Notes under the pieces: model-generated
Databases searched by the model: none
What the model was told of the DNA's origin: nothing
Seen by the model: only the letters and a program-made list of their open reading frames with translations
Shown: positions 36,447-45,847 of the stretch, one piece after another
Position numbering within the stretch: the first letter of the stretch is position 1
Layout of the letters: each line of letters begins with the position of its first letter
Made by a program: the position numbers and the translations under genes
Source: Oscillatoriales cyanobacterium M59_W2019_021
GTDB taxonomy: Bacteria > Cyanobacteriota > Cyanobacteriia > Cyanobacteriales > Geitlerinemataceae
Assembly (NCBI GenBank): GCA_015295945.1
Contig: DVED01000076.1
Location: 1 to 63,736, forward strand
DNA length: 63,736 bases
Direction of reading: 5' to 3'

Positions 36447-38396
36447 TTAATCGATCGCGTTCTCTTCGGTTTCCCCGCTGGGTTCGAGGTCGGAGTCTTC
36501 GAGGTTGGCAATCACTTCGCCATTGAAGAATTCGGCGAGGTGTTTGGCGGCGATATCGACTTCATCTTCCTCCCAGATGGCAGCAGGTGGAGGCGATAAC
36601 GTTGCATTGGGATGGGGTTCCGGTGCGGCAACTGGGGAGGGCGACGCGCCATTCCGGTGGGGTTCAGTTGCCAGAACGGGTGTGGCGACGGGTGGAGGAA
36701 TGGGTTCTTGGGGTGGCGGGGGTGCGGGTGCGGGTTGAGATCGACCGTTCCCGATCTTGGGAGAAACGGAAACGGTTGCCGTTGTGGGGGAATTGGCGGT
36801 ATTCGATTCTAGGCGAACTTCGATCGGACCTTGGCAAACCTGAAAGAACGCCTGTTTGATTTCCTCGAGTTTGGAACTGGCAATTTTAATCAACCCCGGA
36901 CTGAGGGATATTTTGGCGATCGATCGATCGAAGTAACTCAACTGTCCTTGTTGGCGGAGCAGTTCCCGAGTCGCTCGTTTGGGAATGAGTTCCAGTACGG
37001 CTTCCCAAACCTCGGTTGAGGAAAACCCAGCATTTTCGGGGTTGGGAGTTGGGGGTGGGTTTGGTGTGGGAGATGCGGTTGGCAAATTTCCCGGTTTCCC
37101 CGTTTCTTCGTGTCGGGGTGCTTCCGGTCGATCGATCGGCGGGTTAGGTGAGGGTTCGGGTAAACTCCTTGCGGGTGGCGGCGAACTGGCAGGCGGAACG
37201 TTACTAGAAGGAGCGTATCCCACAGGGGAAATTTGGGGCGAACTGGCAGGCGGAACGTGGCTCGGAGGAGCGTATCCCACAGATAAACTCGCCGATGGGG
37301 GTCTCAGTGCCGACGGCAACAGTCCCAACAGTGCCACTTCCAACCACAAACGCGGTTGTGTCGTACTTTTAATCTGTCCCTCGCACCCGCGCAAGTGCTG
37401 TCCCCCCGCTAAAATCAGTTCGACACTCCAGCGTTGGGCAAACTGACACAACTGCTCCCAAGTGTCGGGGGTGACGGCAACCAGATCTCGCCGATCGGGC
37501 GCGGTTTTGGCGATGAGTAAATCGCGGTAGAATCCGGCTAGGTTTTGCAGGATGATCGGGGGTTCGCGACCTCGATCCATCAGATGGCGCACTCGTTCCA
37601 AGACGGTGTCCGGGTTGTCGTCGGCGATCGCCTCCAGCAGTGCCATCAAGTCTCGTTCGGGAACGGCGCCTACTAAATCCCACACCCGATCGACCGTCAC
37701 CCGATCGTCGAGGAGTCCCAATTGGTCGAGCAAACTTTGGGCGTCGCGGAGTCCGCCTTGGGCAATTTGTGCGACTAAGGCGATCGCCTCGTCGTCAATG
37801 GCGATCGCTTCTTTGCGGGCAATTTCCTGCAAGTGAGCCACCATCGCGGCGATGGGAATGCGGCGAAAATCGAACCGCTGGCAGCGCGAAATAATGGTGG
37901 GTAAGACCCGCTGCGGGTCGGTGGTGGCTAGAACGAAAACCACGCGATCGGGCGGTTCTTCCAGGGTTTTCAGCAGCGCGTTGAACGCTGCCGTACTGAG
38001 CATATGACACTCGTCGATGATGTAGAGCTTGTACCGACACTGCACCGGAGCCAATTGCGCTCGTTCGATGAGATCGCGAATATTATCAACTCCGGTATTG
38101 CTCGCCGCATCGATTTCGATGGTATCCAATGCCATGCTGTTGGCGATCGACCGACAGGCTTCGCAGGTCCCACACGGTTTTTCCGTAGGGACATCCCATG
38201 CGAGACAATTCAAGGATTTTGCCAGAATCCGAGCGCTGGAAGTCTTCCCCGTTCCCCGCGGTCCAGCGAACAAATACGCCGGAGCGATCTTCTGCTGGCG
38301 GATGGCACTGGTCAGCGTCGCCGCGATCGCCTCTTGACCGACCAGATCGGCAAATGTTGCCGGTCGGTATTTGTGATGGAGCGGTTCGTAAGACAT
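36447..38396 (-). CDS. dnaX: DNA polymerase III subunits gamma and tau
   Basis: About 649 residues from the ATG at 38396 (MSYEPLHHKYRPATFADLVG). Clamp-loader ATPase: Walker A GPRGTGKTSSARILAKSL; a zinc module with four Cys around CLAWDVPTEKPCGTCEAC; Walker B LYIIDECHMLS; sensor region ISRCQRFDFRRI. The C-terminal 250 residues are Pro-rich and low-complexity, with a near-duplicated SVGYAPPSHVPPASSP/PVGYAPSSNVPPASSP block (DNA about 37170-37290). No obvious frameshift heptamer was located. Confidence 0.95.
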   Translation of the reverse strand: MSYEPLHHKYRPATFADLVGQEAIAATLTSAIRQQKIAPAYLFAGPRGTGKTSSARILAKSLNCLAWDVPTEKPCGTCEACRSIANSMALDTIEIDAASNTGVDNIRDLIERAQLAPVQCRYKLYIIDECHMLSTAAFNALLKTLEEPPDRVVFVLATTDPQRVLPTIISRCQRFDFRRIPIAAMVAHLQEIARKEAIAIDDEAIALVAQIAQGGLRDAQSLLDQLGLLDDRVTVDRVWDLVGAVPERDLMALLEAIADDNPDTVLERVRHLMDRGREPPIILQNLAGFYRDLLIAKTAPDRRDLVAVTPDTWEQLCQFAQRWSVELILAGGQHLRGCEGQIKSTTQPRLWLEVALLGLLPSALRPPSASLSVGYAPPSHVPPASSPQISPVGYAPSSNVPPASSPPPARSLPEPSPNPPIDRPEAPRHEETGKPGNLPTASPTPNPPPTPNPENAGFSSTEVWEAVLELIPKRATRELLRQQGQLSYFDRSIAKISLSPGLIKIASSKLEEIKQAFFQVCQGPIEVRLESNTANSPTTATVSVSPKIGNGRSQPAPAPPPPQEPIPPPVATPVLATEPHRNGASPSPVAAPEPHPNATLSPPPAAIWEEDEVDIAAKHLAEFFNGEVIANLEDSDLEPSGETEENAID

Positions 38397-38489
38397 AACT
38401 CGTGGTTTGTCATTTGTCATCGGTCATTCGTCTGAGAACCGATGACTCATAACTTAATGATGCAAGGCGTTGCAGGAATTGGCGATCGC

Positions 38490-38690
38490 GACGCCAGCTA
38501 GCTCTGGCAGAGTAGCTACGCCGTTTTCAGTGTGACGTGTGAGGGGGATGGAGAGATGAGGGAAAAGAAAGCCGGGGGAGTAGGGAGACGCGGAGACACG
38601 GAGACCGTGAATGCAAAAGCGCCAAAGCGCGACTCCCCAAATGACTAATGACAAACCCCCAACCCCCAACCCCCAACCCCAAATCGTCAA
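38490..38690. repeat. Repeat-rich spacer upstream of dnaX
   Basis: Holds an imperfect hairpin (GCCAGCTAGCTCTGGCAGAG, then TAGCTACGCCG), a GGAGACGCGGAGACACGGAGACC purine repeat, and tandem CCCCCAACCCCCAACC. No coding or RNA gene seen. Such G/C-skewed tracts recur in the spacers here and inside tamB. Confidence 0.6.
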
Positions 38691-39445
38691 TTGAGATGTA
38701 GCTGAATTTGCTTGTCTTTCAGCTTTTCTTGCACCCACCGATCGAAAAACTGCTCTTGTAGTTGCCGCCGGAGGTTGTTATCCAGGGGTGTGGGCAATCG
38801 ATCTTCAATCCGTAAGAGCATATAGCGACCTTCCATTTGAAAGGGACCGACCACTTCTCCTGCTGCCTTGCCGGCAATCCGATCGCGGATGGCAGGCGGG
38901 AGTTGTCCCATGGCAAGTGCCCCCATCGCACCACCAAACGCGCGATCGTCGGTAATCGAATGCGCTTTGGCTGCGTCTTCAAAGGAACTCGAGCCGTCGA
39001 GGATTTGCGCTTTCAGGTTTTGGGCTTGCTGCGGATCGGCAACGACGATGCGAGACAGAACGACACGATCGAACAATGCCTGGTTTTGCTGGAAATGCTC
39101 TTCGATCTCCCTTCCCACCGTCTCGATTTTGAGCTTTTCCAGTTTGAGTGCCATCGAGATCCGCTCGCGAAATTGGGCGTAGTTCAGACCCTGAGATTGC
39201 AGCCAAGACTCGAACTGTCCGCTTTCAGTCAATTTATTTTGCAGGCGGAAGTTGACCATCGCTTGCTCGACCTGATTCGGATCGACCTCCAAGTCCGATC
39301 GCGATTGGAGTTCTTGCTCCAGGACGTGCTGGTGCAAAATTTTTTGCAGAAATCTCGGTAACTCCCCTACGGTACGCAAATAGGCGATCGCTTGGCGCAG
39401 CGAGATGGACTGGTCGTCGATAGACAGGAACTTTTCCGCTTCCAT
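38687..39445 (-). CDS. Parvulin-type peptidylprolyl isomerase (SurA/PpiC-like)
   Basis: 252 residues. An N-terminal helical chaperone part (ISLRQAIAYLRTVGELPRFLQKILHQHVLEQEL) is followed by a PpiC rotamase core: VVLSRIVVADPQQAQNLKAQILDGSSSFEDAAKAHSI, GGAMGALAMGQLPPAIRDRI and GPFQMEGRYMLLRIEDRL. There is no signal peptide, so a cytoplasmic isomerase is likely. In several cyanobacteria proteins of this kind sit beside type I secretion genes; none is adjacent here. Confidence 0.88.
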   Translation of the reverse strand: MEAEKFLSIDDQSISLRQAIAYLRTVGELPRFLQKILHQHVLEQELQSRSDLEVDPNQVEQAMVNFRLQNKLTESGQFESWLQSQGLNYAQFRERISMALKLEKLKIETVGREIEEHFQQNQALFDRVVLSRIVVADPQQAQNLKAQILDGSSSFEDAAKAHSITDDRAFGGAMGALAMGQLPPAIRDRIAGKAAGEVVGPFQMEGRYMLLRIEDRLPTPLDNNLRRQLQEQFFDRWVQEKLKDKQIQLHLN

Positions 39446-39690
39446 AAACCGATAGCAATACTGAATGGGACTGAGCGCGTCGCTCTACAAATCTTACCCT
39501 TTAACCTTAACCTCGAACACGTTGCCCGCAAAGATAAAGGTCAGACCCCCTCCCTCTCGACGAGCCGTCAAATCCTCCAGACCCACTGCCCCGACTCTGG
39601 GTAGGCTTTGCTAAGCTCAAACGCATCTAACGTTCCGATCCCGTCTCCCCCTCACCACCTTCCCTCGTTAGTCTCGTCCGTTAAATGCGT

Positions 39691-39821
39691 TAGGGCATGT
39701 CATCAATTAAATTTAGAACTCTTTCGGGACAAAGATTTAGGTGCGATTGCTCGAAAACGCATCCCCAAGCTAGAATCCACGCCTAGTGCGGGATGTACAG
39801 CTAATTGATGACAGACCCTAG
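39691..39821. mobile_element. 131-bp non-autonomous element (MITE) with terminal inverted repeats
   Basis: The left end TAGGGCATGTCATCAATTA and the reverse complement of the right end, TAGGGTCTGTCATCAATTA, match at 17 of 19 bases. The interior (39711-39802) has no transposase. It lies in the 759-base gap before the sugar-transferase gene. The TIR type is that of DDE insertion sequences. A clean target duplication was not found. Upstream of it, 39446-39690 shows no feature. Confidence 0.7.
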
Positions 39822-39977
39822 ATTTTTCTGCAACTTTACAAAAACTTTATATATCTGGATAATCTTTGTTTTTTCAATAAAGATTATCGAATCGGTTTCC
39901 ATTTGTCCTTCGATTTTTTGGCAATTGTTTATACTAGTCAGTAATGTCAATCCGGATTTCTATCCCCCCAATTGAAA

Positions 39978-40036
39978 TTTATCTATCTTAAGGTAGATCG
40001 ATGGAACTGAAAATTAGTTTATCTATATTAAGTAGG
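39978..40036. promoter_or_regulatory. Two direct copies of TTTATCTATNTTAAGG-like motif before the sugar transferase
   Basis: TTTATCTATCTTAAGGTAG (39978-39996) and TTTATCTATATTAAGTAGG (40018-40036) are 40 bases apart, about four helical turns. They sit in AT-rich DNA 170-230 bases before the ATG. Spacing on one face of the helix suggests a regulator site. No protein can be named. Confidence 0.4.
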
Positions 40037-40204
40037 ACATTAAATCGGACTTTACCAGTCCTTAACCTGAAATCCAAGCATTTTTCCGAACTTGACGATT
40101 AATCTAGGAAAGATTTTAATTGGACTCAGGAGAAAGAAAAAAATTATTTTCTTTCTAAAAAATATTTGTAAATTTCACGCAAGCATCAAATTTCAGGGTG
40201 AACG

Positions 40205-40885
40205 ATGAACTCAGCCGTTTTACAAAACAACAGCAATTCGACGGTCGCACATTCCTTCTTTTCTAACTCTCCGATTCCGCACCGCTCGGCATCCTGCGCC
40301 ATCAAGCGCCTGTTCGACATTGCAGGTAGTCTAGTGGGACTCGCAATTCTCGCGATCGTATTTTTACCTATTGCGATCGCCATCAAGCTCGATAACCCCG
40401 GACCAGTCTTCTTCAGCCAAAAACGGCATGGTTTAAACGGAAAAATGTTCACGATCTATAAGTTTCGCTCCATGGTCGTAAATGCCGAAGAAATGAAAGA
40501 TCGGGTTGAGAATGAAGCGAGCGGGCTTATTTTTAAAAATTTCCAAGATCCTCGCGTCACTCGAGTGGGTAAGTTTCTGCGCAGCACGAGCATCGACGAA
40601 TTTCCTCAATTTTGGAACGTTTTGATGGGAGAAATGAGCCTAGTCGGGACTCGTCCTCCGACCAGCGACGAAGTGAAGAACTATAACGCTCGCCACTGGC
40701 GCCGACTCAACGTCAAACCCGGTATCACCGGCGAATGGCAAGTTAACGGTCGTTCGGAAATCTCCGATTTTGAAGCAATTGTCGATCTCGACTTGCGCTA
40801 CCAACAGTGCTGGACGCCATTGTACGACCTTGCCATTATTTGGAAGACGATTTACGTGGTTTTTGCCAAAGTGGGTGCGGTCTAG
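40205..40885 (+). CDS. Initiating sugar transferase (polyprenyl-phosphate glycosylphosphotransferase)
   Basis: 226 residues of the WcaJ/HepD-like bacterial sugar-transferase family. One N-terminal membrane hairpin (LFDIAGSLVGLAILAIVFLPIAIAIKL) is followed by PVFFSQKRHGLNGKMFTIYKFRSM, LRSTSIDEFPQFWNVLMGEMSLVGTRPP (catalytic Asp-Glu) and KPGITGEWQVNGRS. It starts exopolysaccharide repeat units by moving a sugar phosphate to undecaprenyl phosphate. It is an orphan here, without other polysaccharide genes, behind a long AT-rich leader. Confidence 0.93.
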   Translation: MNSAVLQNNSNSTVAHSFFSNSPIPHRSASCAIKRLFDIAGSLVGLAILAIVFLPIAIAIKLDNPGPVFFSQKRHGLNGKMFTIYKFRSMVVNAEEMKDRVENEASGLIFKNFQDPRVTRVGKFLRSTSIDEFPQFWNVLMGEMSLVGTRPPTSDEVKNYNARHWRRLNVKPGITGEWQVNGRSEISDFEAIVDLDLRYQQCWTPLYDLAIIWKTIYVVFAKVGAV

Positions 40886-40993
40886 TTTGATCGCGAAAAT
40901 CGCTTCCTTTCCACTCTCTAACTCCTTCTTTCCCTCACCGTTACATTTTCCGTAACTCCCACCCAGACCTTCCCATCTCGTTTACGGTTCGCT

Positions 40994-41428
40994 TTAGATA
41001 CACGCTCGGTGATGCTTGCTAAACCTTAAAATTCCAGATTTGAGACAATGCAGAATAGTCCGAATAACTTTCGTTGTGCTTTGTTCGGGGAAAAGAATTT
41101 CTGCTGTCTAATCGGGATAGATGGGAAAAACATTGGGAATTTCACCCTCGGTATCCCAAGGAATTCTGTCCCAAGCAAAAACCGTAGCATCGGGAACGAT
41201 CAAAAGATTGCCAAACGTACAGCGTAATTCTGGAAAAGCGAGGGCAATTCGTTCGAGTTCGGTCGCTCGATTGACCGTCTCGCAACATTTCAGTTGCAAG
41301 CGAGAGTATTTACCTTGAGGCATGGGTTTTTGATAGATGCAGCCGTCAATCCATTCGCTGGCGGGTTTGGTTTCTGACAGCTTGAGAAAATCTTCGAGCC
41401 TTAAAGATTGAGGAATGGCTGCGGTCAT
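40994..41428 (-). pseudogene. Uma2 family gene broken by an in-frame TAG and C-terminal decay
   Basis: The 106-codon frame (41428 to the TAG at 41108-41110) encodes an Uma2 N-terminal half ending at PNVFPIYPD. Past the stop, the same frame continues TAEILFPEQSTTKVIRTILHCLKSG, which is the next Uma2 motif (normally PDW-x-x-EILSPxQS). So TAG replaces the expected TGG Trp codon. The frame then loses similarity (ILRFSKHHRACI) and stops at 40994-40996. It is a decaying pseudogene rather than a short functional protein, unless the stop is read through. Confidence 0.8.
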
Positions 41429-41556
41429 TTTTTAAAATGGAGCGCGTCGCTACTTCGATAATATCGCGAACATTGTAGAGTTGTAAACTTGATTTTGACC
41501 TGGGGCGATCGTTTGGTAAGATTGGGGCAACTTTGCCGTTACCTCAGAAATTTCTG

Positions 41557-42852
41557 ATGTTCGATTCCCAAATTGGCAAGTGGCGATTGCACTTTCGTCG
41601 CTTTCGTTGGTATGGTGTTGCCGTCTGTTGCGCACTCGTTATTCTCGGATTAAATTCGATCGCTGTTTCGCAGCAACCCATCACCATCAAAGTGTTAATG
41701 TCCGCATTGGAAGCCACACAGTGGCAACCGTTAGTCGAAAAATTTGAAGCGCAAAATCCCGATATCGATCTCGAAATTATCGAAGGTCCTAACGCGACGA
41801 ATTTAGTTGAAGATCTATATACCTCATCGTTTTTATTAGGCAATTCGCCTTACGATCTGGTGTATATGGATATCGTCTGGACGCCAAAATTTGCGGCAGC
41901 AGGTTGGCTTATGGAGTTGTCTGATCGCATTTCTGAAGCGCAATCTCAAGATTTTTTGGCAGGAGATCTCAATGGCGGACGGTATCAGGGAGAACTATAT
42001 CGAATTCCGTTTCGTTCCGATGCGGGGATGTTGTACTATCGCCAAGATTTGCTCTCGGCTGCCGAACGAAAGCCCCCAGAAACCACGGAAGAATTAATCG
42101 AAATTTCGCAAGAATTACAGGCGGAAAATAAAATTGATTGGGGTTATGTTTGGCAAGGCAAACAATATGAAGGATTGGCCGCAATGTTCGTCGAAATTCT
42201 CAAAGGATTTGGCGGATTTTGGATCGATCCGAACACCCAAGAAGTGGGACTCGATCGCCCCGAAGCGATCGCCGCTGTCAGCTTTTTACGCGAGACGATT
42301 GAATCGGGTATTTCCCCCAGCGGTGTTACCACCTATCAAGAAGAAGAAACCCGCCGTTTTTTCCAAAATGGTAAAGCTCTATTCCTCAGAAATTGGCCCT
42401 ATGTTTGGGCATTAGCGAATGCCGAAGATTCTCCCGTAAAAGGTAAAATTGGCTTAAAACCGATGGTTTACGCGCCGGGGCACGAAAGCGCTGCCTGCCA
42501 GGGGGGATGGGGGTTAGGGATCTCGAAAACCACTCAGCATCCCGACGAAGCGTGGCGGGTTATCGAGTTTATTACCAGTGCCGCGACGCAGAAAAAATTT
42601 ATTTTAGAAACAGGTTACGTTCCCAGTCGGCGATCGCTATTTACCGATCAAGAAATTGTGGCTAAGTACGGTCACTATCCGCAACTTCTCGAAGTACAAG
42701 AAAGCTCGGTTTTACGACCGCCGATCGCCCAATACGCTCAAGCTTCCGACATTTTACAACGCTATCTCAGCGCGGCACTCACCGATCGCATGACGCCGGA
42801 AAAAGCGATGGCGGGGGCAGCAACCGAAACTAGAAATTTGTTAGGACGATGA
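41557..42852 (+). CDS. ABC sugar transporter, extracellular solute-binding protein
   Basis: About 431 residues from the ATG at 41557. The signal peptide has a basic start (LHFRRFRWYG), a hydrophobic core (VAVCCALVILGLNSIAV) and no lipobox Cys at a good place. Family 1 solute-binding features: LVEKFEAQNPDIDLEIIEG, PYDLVYMDIVWTPKFAAAGWL, YRIPFRSDAGMLYYRQDLL and GGWGLGISKTTQHPDEAW. Related to maltose/trehalose or glucosylglycerol binding proteins (GgtB-like). The specificity is not decidable. It is first of three genes, 133 bases before the first permease. Confidence 0.92.
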   Translation: MFDSQIGKWRLHFRRFRWYGVAVCCALVILGLNSIAVSQQPITIKVLMSALEATQWQPLVEKFEAQNPDIDLEIIEGPNATNLVEDLYTSSFLLGNSPYDLVYMDIVWTPKFAAAGWLMELSDRISEAQSQDFLAGDLNGGRYQGELYRIPFRSDAGMLYYRQDLLSAAERKPPETTEELIEISQELQAENKIDWGYVWQGKQYEGLAAMFVEILKGFGGFWIDPNTQEVGLDRPEAIAAVSFLRETIESGISPSGVTTYQEEETRRFFQNGKALFLRNWPYVWALANAEDSPVKGKIGLKPMVYAPGHESAACQGGWGLGISKTTQHPDEAWRVIEFITSAATQKKFILETGYVPSRRSLFTDQEIVAKYGHYPQLLEVQESSVLRPPIAQYAQASDILQRYLSAALTDRMTPEKAMAGAATETRNLLGR

Positions 42853-42985
42853 GGATAGCAATACAAACCTATTTTAGAGATTTTCCCAAAATCTAGATCG
42901 TGATACATAACGATCGTCGGTAGAATCTTACCTTTCTCGCATCTATATTGAGTCGATCGTTGTAGCTCCAAGTTGAGATAAAAAG

Positions 42986-43894
42986 ATGAAGCAAGATACC
43001 CTTCGTGCCAGAGAACAAAGAACGGGATGGTTATTAGTCATTCCTGCTTTATTACTCCTGCTTCTCGTCTATGCTTACCCCATATTAAGAGCATTTGGCT
43101 TGAGTTTATTCTCGCAAAATTTAGGAACTCAATTGCAGCCAGAATTTGCAGGATTAGCTAACTACAGCCGCATGATAGCTGATGGTCGTTTTTGGCAAAG
43201 TATCGGGAATACAGCTATTTTTACCTTCTCTGCACTAATTTTAGAATTAGTGTTGGGGATGGGGATTGCGTTGGTTTTAAATCAAACCTTTCGCGGAAAA
43301 GGCTTAGTCCGGACGATCGCCATTTTACCGTGGGCACTACCGACGGCAATTATGGCATTAGCTTGGACGTGGATTTTTAACGACCAATATGGTATTTTAA
43401 ACGATATTTTATTGCGGTTGGGATGGATCGAAACTGGAATTAATTGGTTGGGAAATCCAACATTAGCGATGGTTGCCACCATCGTCGCTGATGTTTGGAA
43501 GACCACCTCATTTGTCAGTATTTTGCTCTTGGCAGGACTGCAATCCATTCCTCAAGATTTGTACGAAGCTCACGCCATCGAAGGTGCAACGCCTTGGCAG
43601 AGTTTTCGTCAAATTACACTTCCCTTGATAATGCCTCAAATTACGATCGCCGCTCTGTTTCGCTTTGCCCAATCCTTTGGAATTTTCGACTTAATTCAAG
43701 TGATGACCGAAGGTGGTCCCGCCGGAGCGACGGAAATGGTTTCTTTATATATTTACGCGACGGTTCGGCGGTATTTAGATTTTGGTTATGGGGCAGCTTT
43801 AGTGGTCGTTACGTTCTTAATTTTGATCGTTGTCGTTGCATTAGCTGCATATTTAATCGCTAAACTTCGCCGTTCTACAGGTGTCGAAACCTAA
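42986..43894 (+). CDS. ABC sugar transporter permease (MalF/GgtC-like)
   Basis: 302 residues, six membrane helices. The EAA loop that contacts the ATPase is YEAHAIEGATPWQSFRQITLPLIMPQI. N-terminal helix LLVIPALLLLLLVYAYPILRAFGLSLF and GLANYSRMIADGRFWQSIGNT are typical of the sugar permease family. Six bases precede the next permease start, so the two are coupled. Confidence 0.95.
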   Translation: MKQDTLRAREQRTGWLLVIPALLLLLLVYAYPILRAFGLSLFSQNLGTQLQPEFAGLANYSRMIADGRFWQSIGNTAIFTFSALILELVLGMGIALVLNQTFRGKGLVRTIAILPWALPTAIMALAWTWIFNDQYGILNDILLRLGWIETGINWLGNPTLAMVATIVADVWKTTSFVSILLLAGLQSIPQDLYEAHAIEGATPWQSFRQITLPLIMPQITIAALFRFAQSFGIFDLIQVMTEGGPAGATEMVSLYIYATVRRYLDFGYGAALVVVTFLILIVVVALAAYLIAKLRRSTGVET

Positions 43895-43900
43895 TTTAAC

Positions 43901-44752
43901 ATGATGACTCAACGTAAATTTTCTGTTGCTTCTTTGCTGTTAGGGTTGGCGATCGTCTTAGTTGTTCTCTTTAGCCTCGGACCGATTATTTGGCAATTTT
44001 TAACCTCGATCAAAACTAACGATGCGATCGCCGCAATTCCCAATGTTTACTTTCCTAACCCCAACCAACTTACGTTAAATCATTATACGGAACTCTTCGC
44101 TCGCCGTCCGTTTTTCAACTATATGTTGAATAGCTTTCTCGTATCGATTCTCTCGACGATTCTCTGTTTAGGACTGGGTTCTCCCGCAGCTTATGCCTTA
44201 GCTAGATTGCGAATTCCCGGCGAGCGAATTTTACTGGCACTGATTTTACTCATTACTTTATTTCCTTACATCCTGCTATTTTTGGGACTACTGGAAATTG
44301 TCAAAGCGTTAGGGTTGGGGAATAATTTTCTTGCCTTGATCGTTCCTTATACAGCTATCAATTTACCCCTAACTATTTTGGTGATGCGAAGTTTTTTCCA
44401 ACAATTACCGCGAGATCTCGAAGATTCCGCTCGAATTGAGGGGTATGGAACTCTCAAAATGTTGGTCGAAATTCTGTTGCCTTTAACGTTACCTGCTTTG
44501 GTAACAACGGGAATTCTCACCTTTATTTTTGCCTGGAATGAGTTTATTTTCGCTCTTACCTTTATTACGGTAGAAAATATGAAAACTATTCCCGTAGCTG
44601 CCGCGCAACTTGGTGGATCTTCGGTGTTTGAGATTCCTTACGGAACGATCGCGGCAGCTACGGTTTTAGGGACGCTTCCTCTGGTTTTGCTGGTACTCTT
44701 TTTCCAGAAGAAAATCGTTCAAGGTTTAACATCTGGTGCGGTGAAGGGATAA
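43901..44752 (+). CDS. ABC sugar transporter permease (MalG/GgtD-like)
   Basis: 283 residues. Six helices; EAA loop LEDSARIEGYGTLKMLVEILLPLTLPAL; C-terminal motif YGTIAAATVLGTLPLVLLVLFFQKKIVQGLTSGAVKG is diagnostic of MalG-type permeases. No nucleotide-binding (MalK-type) gene follows: the next genes are on the other strand. The transporter must borrow an ATPase encoded elsewhere, as for ggtA or msiK systems. Confidence 0.95.
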   Translation: MMTQRKFSVASLLLGLAIVLVVLFSLGPIIWQFLTSIKTNDAIAAIPNVYFPNPNQLTLNHYTELFARRPFFNYMLNSFLVSILSTILCLGLGSPAAYALARLRIPGERILLALILLITLFPYILLFLGLLEIVKALGLGNNFLALIVPYTAINLPLTILVMRSFFQQLPRDLEDSARIEGYGTLKMLVEILLPLTLPALVTTGILTFIFAWNEFIFALTFITVENMKTIPVAAAQLGGSSVFEIPYGTIAAATVLGTLPLVLLVLFFQKKIVQGLTSGAVKG

Positions 44753-44779
44753 GGATTCTGCCACGAACAACTCTCTATT

Positions 44780-45277
44780 TTATTGGTGTAACAAGTGAGA
44801 TGTATGCCTTACCACCTTTTTCAATAGCTGCATAATCTCGGAGGCTTCCCAGTCTAGGAGGTTACTGGCAAATTTAGGAGCTTGGCGAACGCTCTTCAAT
44901 TTAAAGATGCGTTCAACTCGGTCAATGATTTGAGCTTCTACCTTCTGTTGTTTGAGATATTTAATAACTAGAACTTGTTGAATGCGATAGATATCATTCC
45001 AAGATTTTAGGCTATTTTGAGAAGTTCTTACACTCACTAATTTTTTCTGAAGATCGGCAACCTCGGGTAGAGCTTTCGGGACAGGTTGCGAACCCGTTTT
45101 TTCCTGTTTGCGAGCCTCCGATGGAGCAGAATTATAACCTACACGAAGTGCAGCATCTGCAACACGAACTGTATTTTCTGCTAACTCTTGACCCAAATTG
45201 GTAATTCGATCGATTCCCGATTCAATGTCATCTAATTCTTGCGCTGTTTTTCTTAGAGAGTCAGTTAGTTTACCCAT
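44780..45277 (-). CDS. Coiled-coil hypothetical protein
   Basis: 165 residues, not recognised. The N-terminal third is heptad-like (LTDSLRKTAQELDDIESGIDRITNLGQELAENTVRVADAAL). A charged Pro-containing linker and a helical C terminus (LQKKLVSVRTSQNSL, VLVIKYLKQQKVEAQIIDRVERIF) follow. There is no membrane segment. It begins 12 bases after the next upstream gene, so the two should be co-expressed and may interact. Confidence 0.7.
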   Translation of the reverse strand: MGKLTDSLRKTAQELDDIESGIDRITNLGQELAENTVRVADAALRVGYNSAPSEARKQEKTGSQPVPKALPEVADLQKKLVSVRTSQNSLKSWNDIYRIQQVLVIKYLKQQKVEAQIIDRVERIFKLKSVRQAPKFASNLLDWEASEIMQLLKKVVRHTSHLLHQ

Positions 45278-45289
45278 GGTTATATCTGA

Positions 45290-45847
45290 TTATTTATCTA
45301 ATAAATTGCGACCAATACTTGCCGGATCTTCCTTTGTCCAATCTTCTTCCACAATGTCTGCTCGCTTCATCATTAATTCGCTGATGTCGGTTGTAAGAAG
45401 TCGCTTAGCTGCTTGCAATAAACGGAGAAAACTGCCGACTCCTTTTTGCTCTTTAACTTCCTCATATACGGATTCAAAATCGTCTAGAAGTTTTGTAGTG
45501 GCGTTGAGTTGATCTCGCAAATGCGTCACTTTGCTCGACAGATCGACTTTTTCCTCCTGAAGTTCGCCTTGAAGCTTGATGCTGTGAGCTAAAGATTGTT
45601 GCAGGCTGTCTTTAGCAGAACTGGTGCGGTCAAGTTCCGTCATGACTGCAACCAGACTACTTTTCAACTCTCTAACTTTAGCTTTTGCCTCGATTTGTCT
45701 CCGAACCAACTGACCTCGACTCGTTGACAAATTTTTATATTCTTTCCGAATCGTTTGATAAACCCGATCGAGTTCATCTCGAGTTAGATTTTGAGTATGA
45801 AGCGGAAATTCACTAACACTTTTATACTCCTTAAAACCATTCATCAT
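45290..45847 (-). CDS. Coiled-coil hypothetical protein, partner of the downstream gene
   Basis: 185 residues with a long continuous heptad region (residues ~20-135: LDRVYQTIRKEYKNLSTSRGQLVRRQIEAKAKVRELKSSL, LQQSLAHSIKLQGELQEEKVDLSSKVTHLRDQLN). A compact C terminus (FLRLLQAAKRLLTTDISELMMKRADIVEEDWTKEDP) follows. No known family. First gene of a two-gene unit. The 391-base region upstream holds two perfect inverted repeats. Possibly a scaffold or cytoskeletal-type pair; this is inference only. Confidence 0.7.
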   Translation of the reverse strand: MMNGFKEYKSVSEFPLHTQNLTRDELDRVYQTIRKEYKNLSTSRGQLVRRQIEAKAKVRELKSSLVAVMTELDRTSSAKDSLQQSLAHSIKLQGELQEEKVDLSSKVTHLRDQLNATTKLLDDFESVYEEVKEQKGVGSFLRLLQAAKRLLTTDISELMMKRADIVEEDWTKEDPASIGRNLLDK

